Program-made: the position numbers and the translations under genes | Notes under the pieces: generated by a model | Databases searched by the model: none | What the model was told of the DNA's origin: nothing | Seen by the model: the letters and a program-made list of their open reading frames with translations, nothing else | Source of the DNA: Nemopilema nomurai | Lineage: Eukaryota > Cnidaria > Scyphozoa > Rhizostomeae > Rhizostomatidae | Direction: 5' to 3' | Assembly: GCA_003864495.1 (NCBI GenBank) | Contig: ML133401.1 | Coordinates: 1,178,001-1,242,000 of the forward strand | Length of the DNA stretch: 64,000 nt | Shown: positions 26,382 through 36,690 of the stretch, in pieces | Position numbering within the stretch: position 1 is the stretch's first letter | How the letters are laid out: every line of letters begins with the position of its first letter

Positions 26382-27351
26382 GGCCTCTCCGGGGCGCCCC
26401 AATCTGCTTTAGTAGGACCAAACCAACAGGACACCGATAACTCTACTGGTTCACTGCGGTCAGGGCGAGCCTGATTATATCAAAGAGTGTCGTGTTGTTC
26501 TTTGCAAATCCACACCAGCGAGGTCTTCCAGCCACAACGTATAATGGAGAGAAGCCCCGATTAGAGCGTATTTCTCACATCTTTGAACAACTCCTACGAA
26601 AGTCATTGGGTGATGGATATGATTGTGTAAACACTGCTTGCGGCCTCTGAATTCAGACATAAGACAACTGATGAACGAGGATGGTTGTCGGAGTTTGAGG
26701 CCTTTCCACAGGGCACGGTTGCTGAGTCGTCGTGTTGCTAGGTGACAATCAATTACGTTTTAGTATAACCAAACACATCAGGATGAAACTTGATTTATGC
26801 TCATAAAGAGTATATATGAGTTGTCATAACATCTTTGTCCCTTTCACCTGATTACAGTGCATGCGAACCACAGTGTGTCACTAAGAAAACACTGTCAAAG
26901 GATTACAACCAATTAGAGCCAAGACAATGAGACTCCATTTTTCATTAACATACATTACGTAGGAACGAACGTCTAACAGGCATAAATTGAGATCCTTCAT
27001 GAAGCATATGTCAAAAGCTGGTCGCTGCAGTCCGATGAGATTTGAGCTAATTGCTCTCCGGTTGAAGTGCTCGTTTGAATCAATAATACGTTTTAAAAGC
27101 AAAAATGGGTAGACAATATTAATAGGGCAGTTGTTAAATGGCCGTTGTTTACGAAGGTAAGACAGATATTAATAATGACAGGAAGAAGGTAGAAATTGAT
27201 AATGATAGGAAACAGCGATAGTACAATTCTGTATGCTTGAGTACTTTTTCGTCCCACACTCCTCAGAGTAGGCACACCTCGTAAAATATGTCAAAAACAT
27301 GACAAAATAAAGTGCAAGATGCGGAACACTAGGGAGCTATGAGAAGAAGCT

Positions 27352-27486
27352 TGATTGGCTGTCTGATGTGAGAAGACCCATGATTGGCTGTCTAATGTGA
27401 GTAGACCCATGATTGGCTGTCTAATGTGAGAAGACCCATGATTGGCTGTCTAATGTGAGTAGACCCATGATTGGCTGTCTAATGAC
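27352..27486. repeat. 29-bp tandem repeat, about 4.6 copies, each with ATTGG
   Basis: The unit starts TGATTGGCTGTCTAATGTGA and ends GWAGACCCA. Copies begin at 27352, 27381, 27410, 27439 and 27468. Alternating copies carry GAAGACCC and GTAGACCC, which suggests a 58-bp doublet was itself duplicated. Each unit has ATTGG (inverted CCAAT), the NF-Y core, about 1 kb upstream of the Ig gene start. The array might act on transcription, but that is inference. Confidence 0.88.
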
Positions 27487-28276
27487 CAACCAGCGTCCAA
27501 ACCACACCTTCTTTTAGAAGAGTCCAAGTGAAAAGTTGAACTCTTTCTGTCTATATAGAATAGGTAGGGATTCGCGTCAAGGAAAGCCGGCTGTACATAT
27601 TAATTTTGGTAAAAAGATTAAGTACTTGTAGCAAAGTATTTTAATGACTGTCTAGTGAAACGTTTGAAAAAGAATGGTTTTAAAGCCCCAAAACCGAAGG
27701 TGAAACGGTAAAATGATTAAATGTAAGAAACGCCACGAACAACCACTGGAAAATACATTAACCCGACAGAGAATCACATTATAACATTTTTTTATTGACG
27801 TCATATACGACATTCATTCTGCAATAATGTAATTTTAGTAAAACGGAATATCTTGAAGAAACCTCTTATAACAGAACTTGCAATGTGCATCTTATTGCAT
27901 GCACCTGAGATCTAGGGGAAAATGAAAAAATTAGCATTATCTATCTCAGATCTAAAAAAGATTCAAAGGCGCAAATATTGATGATGTGTAGAGAATATTA
28001 ATGAGCACAATTTAAAGAATGCAAATGTAAGAAAGAAGAGAGCACAAATATTAAGAAGGAGTATATTAATTTTATTCTTTTAGTAACATTGTTTAGTATT
28101 AGAAAGATGATGGTCACTGGATCGAGGAGCGAGTTATTGACATCAACCATCCAAGGCATCTACAGACTTTGCCATGAGAATGAACCATCACAATGTGTGC
28201 CTTAGTTTCCTGGCTGATAAAGGGTCATGGGGAATTCACATTTTCAAATCACCGTAAATAAAGAATGAAGCACCAC

Positions 28277-28689
28277 CCAGGCCTTACTTTAAGGAAATTT
28301 GATCAGTGCACAATCAGGGTGGCTTCATAAAAAGATTACCTCTAGAGGTAGGCTCTGCAAGGTGCATGGCAGAGGCAGGCATGCAGTAACTGGGATCTTG
28401 GGGCACTGAAAGCATCCGAGCGGGTCCAGGGGGCAGAGTGGATAGCCCCCGGAAGCTCATGATATTTTCTTTCTGTATGATGACATAAAAGCACAAGAAA
28501 TACATATATAGCCCTTGAATATTATTACCGTTACGTTCTGTGTGCTTATTTTTTTTACTTTTTTTGTATAAATTCTTTATTTTGCTGTTTCAACTATTTT
28601 ATCACTGCACAATTTTCAATTCATCACTGCACATTTTGGATTTATCACTGCACAAATTGGTTATCACTGAGCCTTAAAATAAGGCCTGG
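28277..28689. mobile_element. Non-autonomous inverted-repeat DNA transposon (413 bp) with 6-bp target duplication
   Basis: The left end CCAGGCCTTACTTTAAGG (28277-28294) is matched at the right end by CCTTAAAATAAGGCCTGG (28672-28689), its reverse complement with one difference. Both ends are flanked by CACCAC (28271-28276 and 28690-28695), a clear target duplication. Further partial pairing continues inward (a GTGCACAA/TTGTGCAG core). The interior has three copies of an ATCACTGCACA motif near the right end and no transposase. The superfamily is not assigned. Confidence 0.65.
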
Positions 28690-28730
28690 CACCACAAATG
28701 CATGTTATTGTTGGACGCAATTTGGTCACT

Positions 28731-29422
28731 CAGGGCGGATTCAGGGAGAAATCTGACTACAGCAAAGAAAGGGAAATTTTTTAGAGCCACGCCCTTTCTA
28801 TGTGAATACTATTGTTCTGTTTTTTTGTCATATGATCAAAATTTTTGTTAGTGGCCAGCGCTAAAATCATACAATAAAATCTAACAAAGGCTTTTGTCAC
28901 TGTTTTCTGTTAGGAATGCGTCACATTCACAGAACGGAAACAAAGAAAATCGCAAGGGCCATTGTCGACATTTTCAAAGGGAGATTGAACGCGACAGAAT
29001 TTTGGAATAGGCTATCGACACAAGCGGTCGCGAATACAATTGCATAGGTCAGTCTATCTGTTTATTGGTCAGTCAACAATTGCATAGGTCAACTTGTATC
29101 TTGATTGGCTATTTGAGTCTGCACTGAATTTTATTGGACACTTTCTACAACAATTGCATAGGTCAACTCGGCTTCTTATTCGACAGTTCAATTTCACCTA
29201 TGCTCGCGCCAAATTTAGCATAGCATTCACCAAATTCAACTTGCCTGTGATTGGCTTGACGAACGAAGCAACAGCAATAGCGGCAATAGGTTGTGATGTA
29301 ATTCCAGAAAACAGGAAGAATTTTTGTGGCATTGGATGACGTTAAATGATGCAAAAGGAAATTGTTTGAGGAAATCAGACTTATGCTCGCGCAAAGGTTG
29401 CTAACGTCTGGATCCGCCCCTG
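28731..29422. mobile_element. hAT-like non-autonomous element (about 690 bp), possible
   Basis: The left end CAGGGCGGATTCAG (28731-28744) is nearly the reverse complement of CTGGATCCGCCCCTG (29408-29422). CAGGGGCGGATCC-type ends are common on animal hAT-related MITEs. The interior holds three copies of CAATTGCATAGGTCA (from 29038, 29077 and 29150). No clean 8-bp target duplication was found, so the borders and family are tentative. It starts only about 40 bases from the preceding element. Confidence 0.42.
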
Positions 29423-32400
29423 CACTTAGAATGCTTCTTTGACGCCTCCAGCTTTTGAACTCTCTAGCTTCCTTGACATGGTTATTCCGTATAGAAAGAT
29501 CGTCTGCTTCATTTGAAATTGTATAGTACAAAGTGCTATGGAAATATCAAGGTAAGAAAACTTTGTCATTATTCGTCCTATGATACGATAACATTATTTC
29601 AAAGTCAATTGTGGATGGATGATTTTAAAGACAATGTTCAAAGAGGCTTTCATTCTACAAAGAATGCTTGTGATTGAGCCGATAGCATCTTTTCGGTTTT
29701 ATTTTATAATCTTTTAATTTGAATATTTTTTAACTTTATTTCAAGGAGAGTTTTTGGAAAAAACTATGCCAACACTGTTTTGCCAGTGAGCTGCTTTCGA
29801 AAATGAAGTTGATTTTCTTAATAGACTTAAGGCCAGCATTTACTCGAAGTGTTTGTGTTTAACAGGTGATAATTTGCTAACACAACTCTCTAATATGCTG
29901 CTGTGCCATAATCAGGTTAGTGAGCATCTATGGCCTAGTTTTGGTGTACCAATCAGCAGCCAGAAGAGGAAGTGTGGTTTAGCATCATTTACCAAATCTA
30001 TGAGGAAACTGCCTTGGCCTTTTGTCTTTGTCATTGTTTTGAAGACAAGAAAATCACAACCTCAATTTAGCTGGGCTATAAATCACCAGATCAAAATGAA
30101 CTTGGTCGTTTTATTGTAACAGCGATAAAGTGTGCTGGCCGAAAAGATAATAATGTCATTGTAATCATGTTGCAAAATCATCATGTTTTACCATAAAGTT
30201 AAATTTAGACTAAGTAAACGTCTTTTGGTGAAATTTTAAATGGTACGTGATTAAAAATTTGTTACGATTATGAAAGTGTTATGCATTCCACAGTTATTGA
30301 AGATCTAGAAAATGTCACTCAGAGATACATCAAAAGAAAATGAAAATAACATTATTCATATTGCCGCTACAGGAGCTATTGCACCAGAAAAACCAAGGAG
30401 CAGGGACATAGACAAATCTTTTGTATAAAGAAGAAACAACATTCTAACGAATGATAAAAATGAATATGTTTATCCTTGCTATTGCTTGGTCCATGAGGTT
30501 GGCCTATACCAAAGCATCTGCGAATATAATAAACAATTCATTTGGACTTGACCTGTGGTATAAGGACAAATTTCGCTCGCCAAGATCGTTCTTGGATTAC
30601 GATCGATCTTTATTAAGTGTTTGCCAACAACTGGCCTTGTTTATTGCGTGGCAAGAGTAGATGAAATTTGATTACCACTACAGCCGTCTGCAAGGGCCTA
30701 TAGAGACCATGGTGTTTTCCTGGTTGGTGATTAACCATGTGTGCGTAATCCATGGCAAACGATGTTTCAAACAGATAACGGTCGAGAGATGCCTTAAAAA
30801 GAAAACGACTGACGTGGATGGGAAATTTATGATCGGAAAGGCACGTCAAAAGCTTTAATGTCTTCGCAGAATCTCTAAAAACCTTGCTGTTTAGCATTTA
30901 ACTTTCCAGTGGATAGTCTATATCAATATTTAATGTCGCGTTGTTGTAAAAGCTTTCCAGATGAAGTACCAGAGGTCAACATAGGGTAAGTAGCCGGCTT
31001 CATGTGAATCATGGAGACATTGCAAATTGGCAGGTTGGAGGAGATTTCCAAGTGACTAATTGATCCACACTCTAAAGAAGGATTAAGTCAGAGCTCCAGA
31101 GGACGAGCTTATTCGCTTTGTCCGTCTTTTGAGTACTCAAGTCATCAGTTTTTATTGACTACCCACTTAGCTTTGATAAAGAAGGGATTCCGGATCACAT
31201 TTGTCTGGTGGTACTATTCTACATGTCATGATGGCCAATAACTCAATAGATGCTATGAAATTAAAGCATGTTAACTTCTTTTGGCAGCCAAAATAGTAAG
31301 GTACTCAACCCATCATTTTGACCAAACTTTCAACTAGCATAATGGAAATTAATTGCCATTTCAAAAACATGCTGATAAAAATAGACCTTTAGGCTTGGAT
31401 AAACGCGTTGAAAAGGTTTCTATTTTGCCTCAGTCAACAAGGGCTCGCAAAGGACCAATTAAGCACTGGCACAAAATGAACTAGTTTTTCTACGTTACTT
31501 GCTTTGAAGTAGAAGTGCTTCTGTAGTACATCTGTTTATGTAGGGTCATGACCAGAGGCTTTAGGCACGGATTTGGCTGATTTTAAGGCTGAAGAGCAAA
31601 TGTGGCTGCTTGTTGAATTACACGAATCAAGGGTTTAACGATAAGAAAATGATTACAATTTCTTATACCATCTTAAGAGGAGTTCAGCAAACTTTTTTTT
31701 TGGAGTTACTGGAAGTTTTATTTGATACAAAATCAACCCGTGTTATCAAGAACGGATTTGTTATTACTCAATAATGCTGAATGAAGTTTTTAGGCCCTCT
31801 GAGAGTACATTGTTTTATGCAGAACAGTAAAGTAAACTCAGTTGGGTATACTATGTTGCCTTTAGTGTTTCTTGGCAATCCACTATTCCCATGTAAACCA
31901 TATTTCAGTTGGCTTGCAAGTTGATTGGCAACTTTTAAAAGATCCTAGATGATACCTTTGGTGTCCATTCTTTTCTTATATCAAATTAGCACTAACATTA
32001 TCACAGCAAATACAAACCGATAGTGTTTTTGGCATGATCAATGGCTCGTGTATATCTTTATCTACCATCTCTATGTTCAACCTCGATGTACTGAAATATG
32101 CAAAATATTCTCTCATACTGTATGTAATACGCCGAGGGAGATATGTTAGTGAGCTGGCCCCACTTAAGGAGCTCAGCGCAATGTCCTTATCATAAGTGGC
32201 TATGCAGGAAAGAAAACGAGAGCTTCTAGATTCATCTTCTTGCATACTCTATATGTACGATGTTTCACAAACAGCCATTTGAGATTACACTTGCTGGTTG
32301 AAGACGTTTAAATCTCGACTGCACTTGCGGAAGTGTGATTAAAGATACCGCCAGGCAATGTCTGAGAAGTCACCACTGCCGGATCTTCAGAGCAAAGACA

Positions 32401-34006
32401 AACGTAAGAAAGGAATCAGAGATAGGATCACTTCTTCACTCTTCCTTTGACGTTGATTGGTTGACGAAAGTATCTTGAGTCTGATTTCAAGGTTACGTAT
32501 GCGGGTTATAATCAGCTTGGCTTCAACGAAATTACTTCGTTGCACGGCGATCTTAATCTTAATGCAATTTACAATGTAATAATTATTGAGGTAGCAACAT
32601 CTTTCATAGCATGTTTCATGAGGTTTCTGTGACAATTCATAAGCCCCGCTACGTTTACATCCTCGTATGTTTCTTTTCTTCATGTGCATTGCTACTTTTG
32701 TTTTGTAAGTTTCGAGGTTATGCGCCGTAATTCCTATAAATGGTGGGAACTAAAACATTTTAGTGTCTTTCTCCGCTGCGGTACAGACATATTATATGTG
32801 GAAATGCGCATTATACACTCTTATCTCTCCTTGGTTTCAAGCAAATGCTAAAAAGTTGTGGAGAAAAGTAATACAGAATGCACAAAAGCGCCAGTTTCCA
32901 TGTTCTTATAATGATCCTATTGCAGATTGTTTTCAGAATGTAAATAATTCAGAGTGCGTCGATTCACTGTTGATCAGACGAAAAACGATATTACAATCCG
33001 TTTTCTTGGGACTTTTTAGGGGGGGAAGGCAATTAATTTTTTGCAATTGATTTGCTAAGTAGAATATTTTTGCCAGAATATGAAGCCAGATTAAGAAAAA
33101 TGTTTCACTTAAATTCAACTCTATGGGGGTTTCAAGTAGCGATGGTTCCAAAGAGTTGTGGGAAACAATTGAGCTTGCCGTGTTGAGCAAAAAATCATTA
33201 AAGTACAGACAAATTCTACTAGAAAAAAGAATTTTTTTTAAGGAACTGGGAAACATGTCTTAGGGAGCATTCACAAACATCAGGGAGCAAGCAGGGGCAA
33301 TGAATGCTTTCAATGGTTAGGCTAAAGCTTGCTGTTCACTTCGGACTTTGATTATACCGAATTCATGGAGTCTTTTTAAATGAAGTTCAATACAGTCGAC
33401 AAAGAATTTTGCATTTCCAGATCGTATTATTATCATTCTTGCTGGCAAAGTTGCCATCAGGTTTCAGGTGGTTACCATCAAGTGATTTTGGTATCAGCTT
33501 TGTCCTTGATCAGCAAACTACAATTTTACATGAACAGACACCAATAGATCTGGGCAGTAAAGTAAAATAATATGGTCTTTCCAAACGACAATTCATATTT
33601 TCTTAAATGAGGTACCTTTGAAAACAACGGATATCAATTTTACTTTATCCACAAGATTGTCCTAACATGGTCCAGCCCTAACTTATTTCTTATTCATTCC
33701 TTCCACTTCCACTTGTCAAATGTAATAAGAACTATAATTGCTGCTTCATGGGCCAAATCTGTTGACCATTTGATAGATTTAGAGGGGCAATGGCTCCCAA
33801 CCCCATTTGGCGGGGAGAAAGTCTTGTTTCTGCATAGTCTCTTTTCCGGAACGAAGCTTCACGTAAACGAGGTCGTTCACATGGAACCACGCTCGTGTTC
33901 AGAATGTGAAAATCGCCTCGGATGGGACGAAAAATACGCCGAAACAAGACATTCGAATGTAAAAGTGACTAAAATTGCAGTTAAGTGCAGTTAAATTGTT
34001 TGAGCA

Positions 34007-35635
34007 ATGTCGTTCAACTTAATGAACTTGGATGACCGGCTTTTGAAAGGGATTGCGAAGCAAGGATGGTCATCCCCTACGCCTGTCCAGGCCAAAGTAA
34101 TTCCTCTAGCAATGGACGGCAAAAACATCGCGGCAAAGGCAAAAACTGGATCGGGTAAAACAGCTTCCTACCTCATTCCGATCATCCAGAAAGTTATTGA
34201 TCAGAAAAAGAAGAGAATTCAGGGCGTATGTGGTATTGTTATCTTACCATCAAAGGAACTTTGCAAACAGGCCTTCGACCACATGGTTCTCCTAACTGCA
34301 TATTGTTCAAAAGATGTCCGATCTCTTGATATTGGGAACAAAACAGTTGAAAATTCAAGACCATTACTTTCCAAAGGAGTTGACGTTGTATTTGCCACGC
34401 CAAGTAAGCTGCTGGCAAATTTGAACAACAAAACTTTGACATTAGAAAACTTAGAAGCCTTGGTTATCGATGAAGCGGACATAATGTTTTCATATGGGTA
34501 TGAAAAGGATTTAAACCAGCTCCTTGACTTTTTGCCCAGAAGCTATCAAGCAATAATGCTTTCCGCAACTTTGACTGATGATGTTGCAACATTAAAGAAG
34601 AAATTTTTATCTAACCCAGTGATATTGAAGGTGGATGAATCTGATCTCCCAGAAGAAAGTCAACTTGCTCAATATCTTATAAAGTGTGAGAAAGATGATA
34701 AGTTTTTATTACTTGTGACACTGTTAAAGCTTGGTTTAGTAAGAGGAAAGACTCTTATCTTTGTAAACAACATAACAAAATGCTATAAGGTGAAGCTGTT
34801 TTTAGAACAATTTTCAATCCAGGCTTGTGTTTTGAACTCTGAGCTACCACAGAATTCCAGGCTACATATTGTGGAACAGTTTAACAAAGGACTTTATGAT
34901 ATTGTGATTGCTACTGATGAAGCAACAGTTATCAAGCAAGCCGATGATGATGAACGTGAGTCGGTACCTAGCACTGATAAAAGCAATAAGCAGATTCAAG
35001 ATAAAGAATATGGTGTTTCAAGAGGCATAGATTTTCAAGAGGTGGAAAATATTCTAAATTTTGACTTCCCCACAAATGCAGATTCATATATACATCGTGT
35101 TGGAAGAACTGCAAGGGGAGATAACACAGGCACTGCTTTGTCACTTGTGTCCATTGAGGAGGAGACAAATTTAAGGGATGTAAATTTAAAGTTATCAGCA
35201 TCACCAAATGACAAGGATTCAGTTTTAAAGCCATACTTATTTAAAATGGAAGAAATTGAAGGCTTTAGGTACAGAGTGAATGATGCTCTGAGAGCAGTGA
35301 CTAAGTCATCTATAAAGGAAGCAAGACTGAAGGAGATAAAGACTGAAATAATGACATCCCAAAAGCTGAAGTCATTTTTCGAAGACAATCCCAATGACTT
35401 AAAAGTCTTGCGTCATGACAAGGCTTTGCAACCCAAAAAGCGTCAACCCCATTTGAAAAATGTACCAGACTACCTTGTACCTGAGACCCTGAAACCAAAT
35501 ATTGTCAGGCCAAGGAAAAAGTTCAAAAGAACTGACAATGTTGGTGGTCATAAGCAAACAGCTGGCAAAAAACGGAAGAGTGATGATCCATTAAAAACAT
35601 TCAAATTTGAGAGGACAGAAAAGAAGAAAAAGTAG
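34007..35635 (+). CDS. DDX56: ATP-dependent RNA helicase DDX56, intronless
   Basis: DDX56 (yeast Dbp9 family) is a nucleolar DEAD-box helicase used in large ribosomal subunit assembly. The 542-residue frame is one uninterrupted exon, close to the 547 of human DDX56. Motifs in order: Q motif region WSSPTPVQ (21-28); motif I AKTGSGKT (45-52); PSKEL (81-85); TPSKL (131-135); motif II DEAD (155-158); SAT (186-188); FVNN (252-255); ATDE (302-305) preceding an acidic insert; RGIDF (339-343); and motif VI HRVGRTAR (363-370). The family-specific C-terminus is present: MEEIEGFRYRVNDALRAVTK, ARLKEIK, FEDNP, PDYLVPETL and a lysine-rich nucleolar tail. All catalytic motifs are intact. The ATG at 34007 matches the family start and directly precedes the conserved helicase core. 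The lack of introns contrasts with its neighbours and may reflect intron loss or an old retrocopy. Confidence 0.96.
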   Translation: MSFNLMNLDDRLLKGIAKQGWSSPTPVQAKVIPLAMDGKNIAAKAKTGSGKTASYLIPIIQKVIDQKKKRIQGVCGIVILPSKELCKQAFDHMVLLTAYCSKDVRSLDIGNKTVENSRPLLSKGVDVVFATPSKLLANLNNKTLTLENLEALVIDEADIMFSYGYEKDLNQLLDFLPRSYQAIMLSATLTDDVATLKKKFLSNPVILKVDESDLPEESQLAQYLIKCEKDDKFLLLVTLLKLGLVRGKTLIFVNNITKCYKVKLFLEQFSIQACVLNSELPQNSRLHIVEQFNKGLYDIVIATDEATVIKQADDDERESVPSTDKSNKQIQDKEYGVSRGIDFQEVENILNFDFPTNADSYIHRVGRTARGDNTGTALSLVSIEEETNLRDVNLKLSASPNDKDSVLKPYLFKMEEIEGFRYRVNDALRAVTKSSIKEARLKEIKTEIMTSQKLKSFFEDNPNDLKVLRHDKALQPKKRQPHLKNVPDYLVPETLKPNIVRPRKKFKRTDNVGGHKQTAGKKRKSDDPLKTFKFERTEKKKK

Positions 35636-36390
35636 TGTCAATGCTTTAGTGTTACCTATAGATTTCAGCATTGTGAAAGTATTATTGCATGGATAAATCT
35701 CAGTAATGTTGCAAAGCAAACTGTTCTAGATGTTGTTGTCTAAATCTACTAAGCATCTGTTATTTTTTTCAACTTTTTGCCTTTACCAAGTGAATGTGAT
35801 ATTTGCAACTATGTATGCCTGTTGATTGCATTTTGCAGCACAAAACAGTTTTACTAGTCCATTATCAAACTGTTTTCAGATGTCAAAGAATTTATAGAGG
35901 ATATATTCTTGCCTTCTCATTTACTTTTGTTTACTTGTTTCTTCTAACTTGAAAGTTTCTTCTATACTCAGTCATAATGACTTTTAAATTTTAAATGCAC
36001 CAGTTTTAAGCCTGTGAATTTTGGTAAGAAAAGCTTTGATAATTATGGTTGTGCTTCATTTTTCGAACACATACATACATCAACACATACATCTGCTTGT
36101 GTCCACTAGGATTGGTTGGTGTGGACCTGCCATTTAAAAAAATTGTTCATTTTAAAAAAGTTTACAATTTATCCTTGGAAAGTTCTTTTCTTCGTAAAGA
36201 TATCTAAAATCTTTTTCTCCAGGAGTAATAATACATGAGCCATTCTGAAATTGTGTTGTTTCTAATTGAGATTTAGAACTAGTTTTTTTAGAAACTGTAA
36301 GCTGCATCCAGACTGAAAAAAACCCAGTCTCATTTTCAGGAAAAGTAAGTTTTATGTAACTCGGTGTGGAAATGATTGGAAAAACACAAG

Positions 36391-36417
36391 AATAAATGTA
36401 ATAGCAGTAAAAATAAA
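36391..36417 (+). promoter_or_regulatory. Probable polyadenylation signals of DDX56
   Basis: Two AATAAA hexamers (36391-36396 and 36412-36417) lie about 755-780 bases after the DDX56 stop, just before a more GC-rich block that may be the PI4KB promoter. The intervening AT-rich DNA (35636-36390) contains no gene and is read as 3' UTR. Earlier cleavage cannot be excluded. Confidence 0.45.
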
Positions 36418-36449
36418 AGCAACAATATCATGAAAAATCCAACACCGTA

Positions 36450-36690
36450 TTCGGCCCCTTAGGCATGGGTTCTGGTTATCGTCTTTGGAGATGTTTTCAA
36501 CAAATTGTGTTGATTAATGACGCAGCGACGAAAAGGAGGCTCCCCGCAGATCGCCTCCTGAACAGCATCAAAGCGCGTTTATGTATAAGAATTTTGCAAT
36601 GGCTGCTGTCGTAGAATGGGAGTGTGAGATTATTGCCATTAGGACGCCGATTTCAGTTTACGACACCATTTGGTCGTAATTATTTTCCAG
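36450..36690 (+). other. Possible 5' UTR exon of PI4KB with a 26-codon upstream ORF
   Basis: This block is more GC-rich than its surroundings and ends at a donor, TATTTTCCAG then GTAATT (36691). A matching acceptor, TTTTTGTAG, occurs at 39842, 88 bases before the PI4KB ATG. That would make 36691-39842 the first intron. Within the putative leader, 36599-36679 is a short open frame (MAAVVEWECEIIAIRTPI...) closed by TAA, a possible translation-dampening uORF. An AGGAGGC/GCCTCCT stem (36534-36559) lies just upstream. No transcript evidence is visible. Confidence 0.3.

Larger units (their letters stand above)
26382..34006. other. Gene-poor region between the Ig gene and DDX56
   Basis: These two genes are divergent (minus and plus), so promoter elements for both should lie at the edges. 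Close to 26382 and in 33800-34000 the base composition is more GC-rich than in the middle. No protein-coding exon was recognised. Open frames such as 30451-30660, 32763-33050 and 33713-33994 lack similarity to known families. It contains a 29-bp tandem repeat and two adjacent transposon-like elements. Confidence 0.55.

Noticed and set aside
33713..33994. 93-codon open frame just before DDX56
   Set aside because: Similar to no known family, ends 12 bases before the DDX56 ATG and most likely covers its promoter and 5' UTR.
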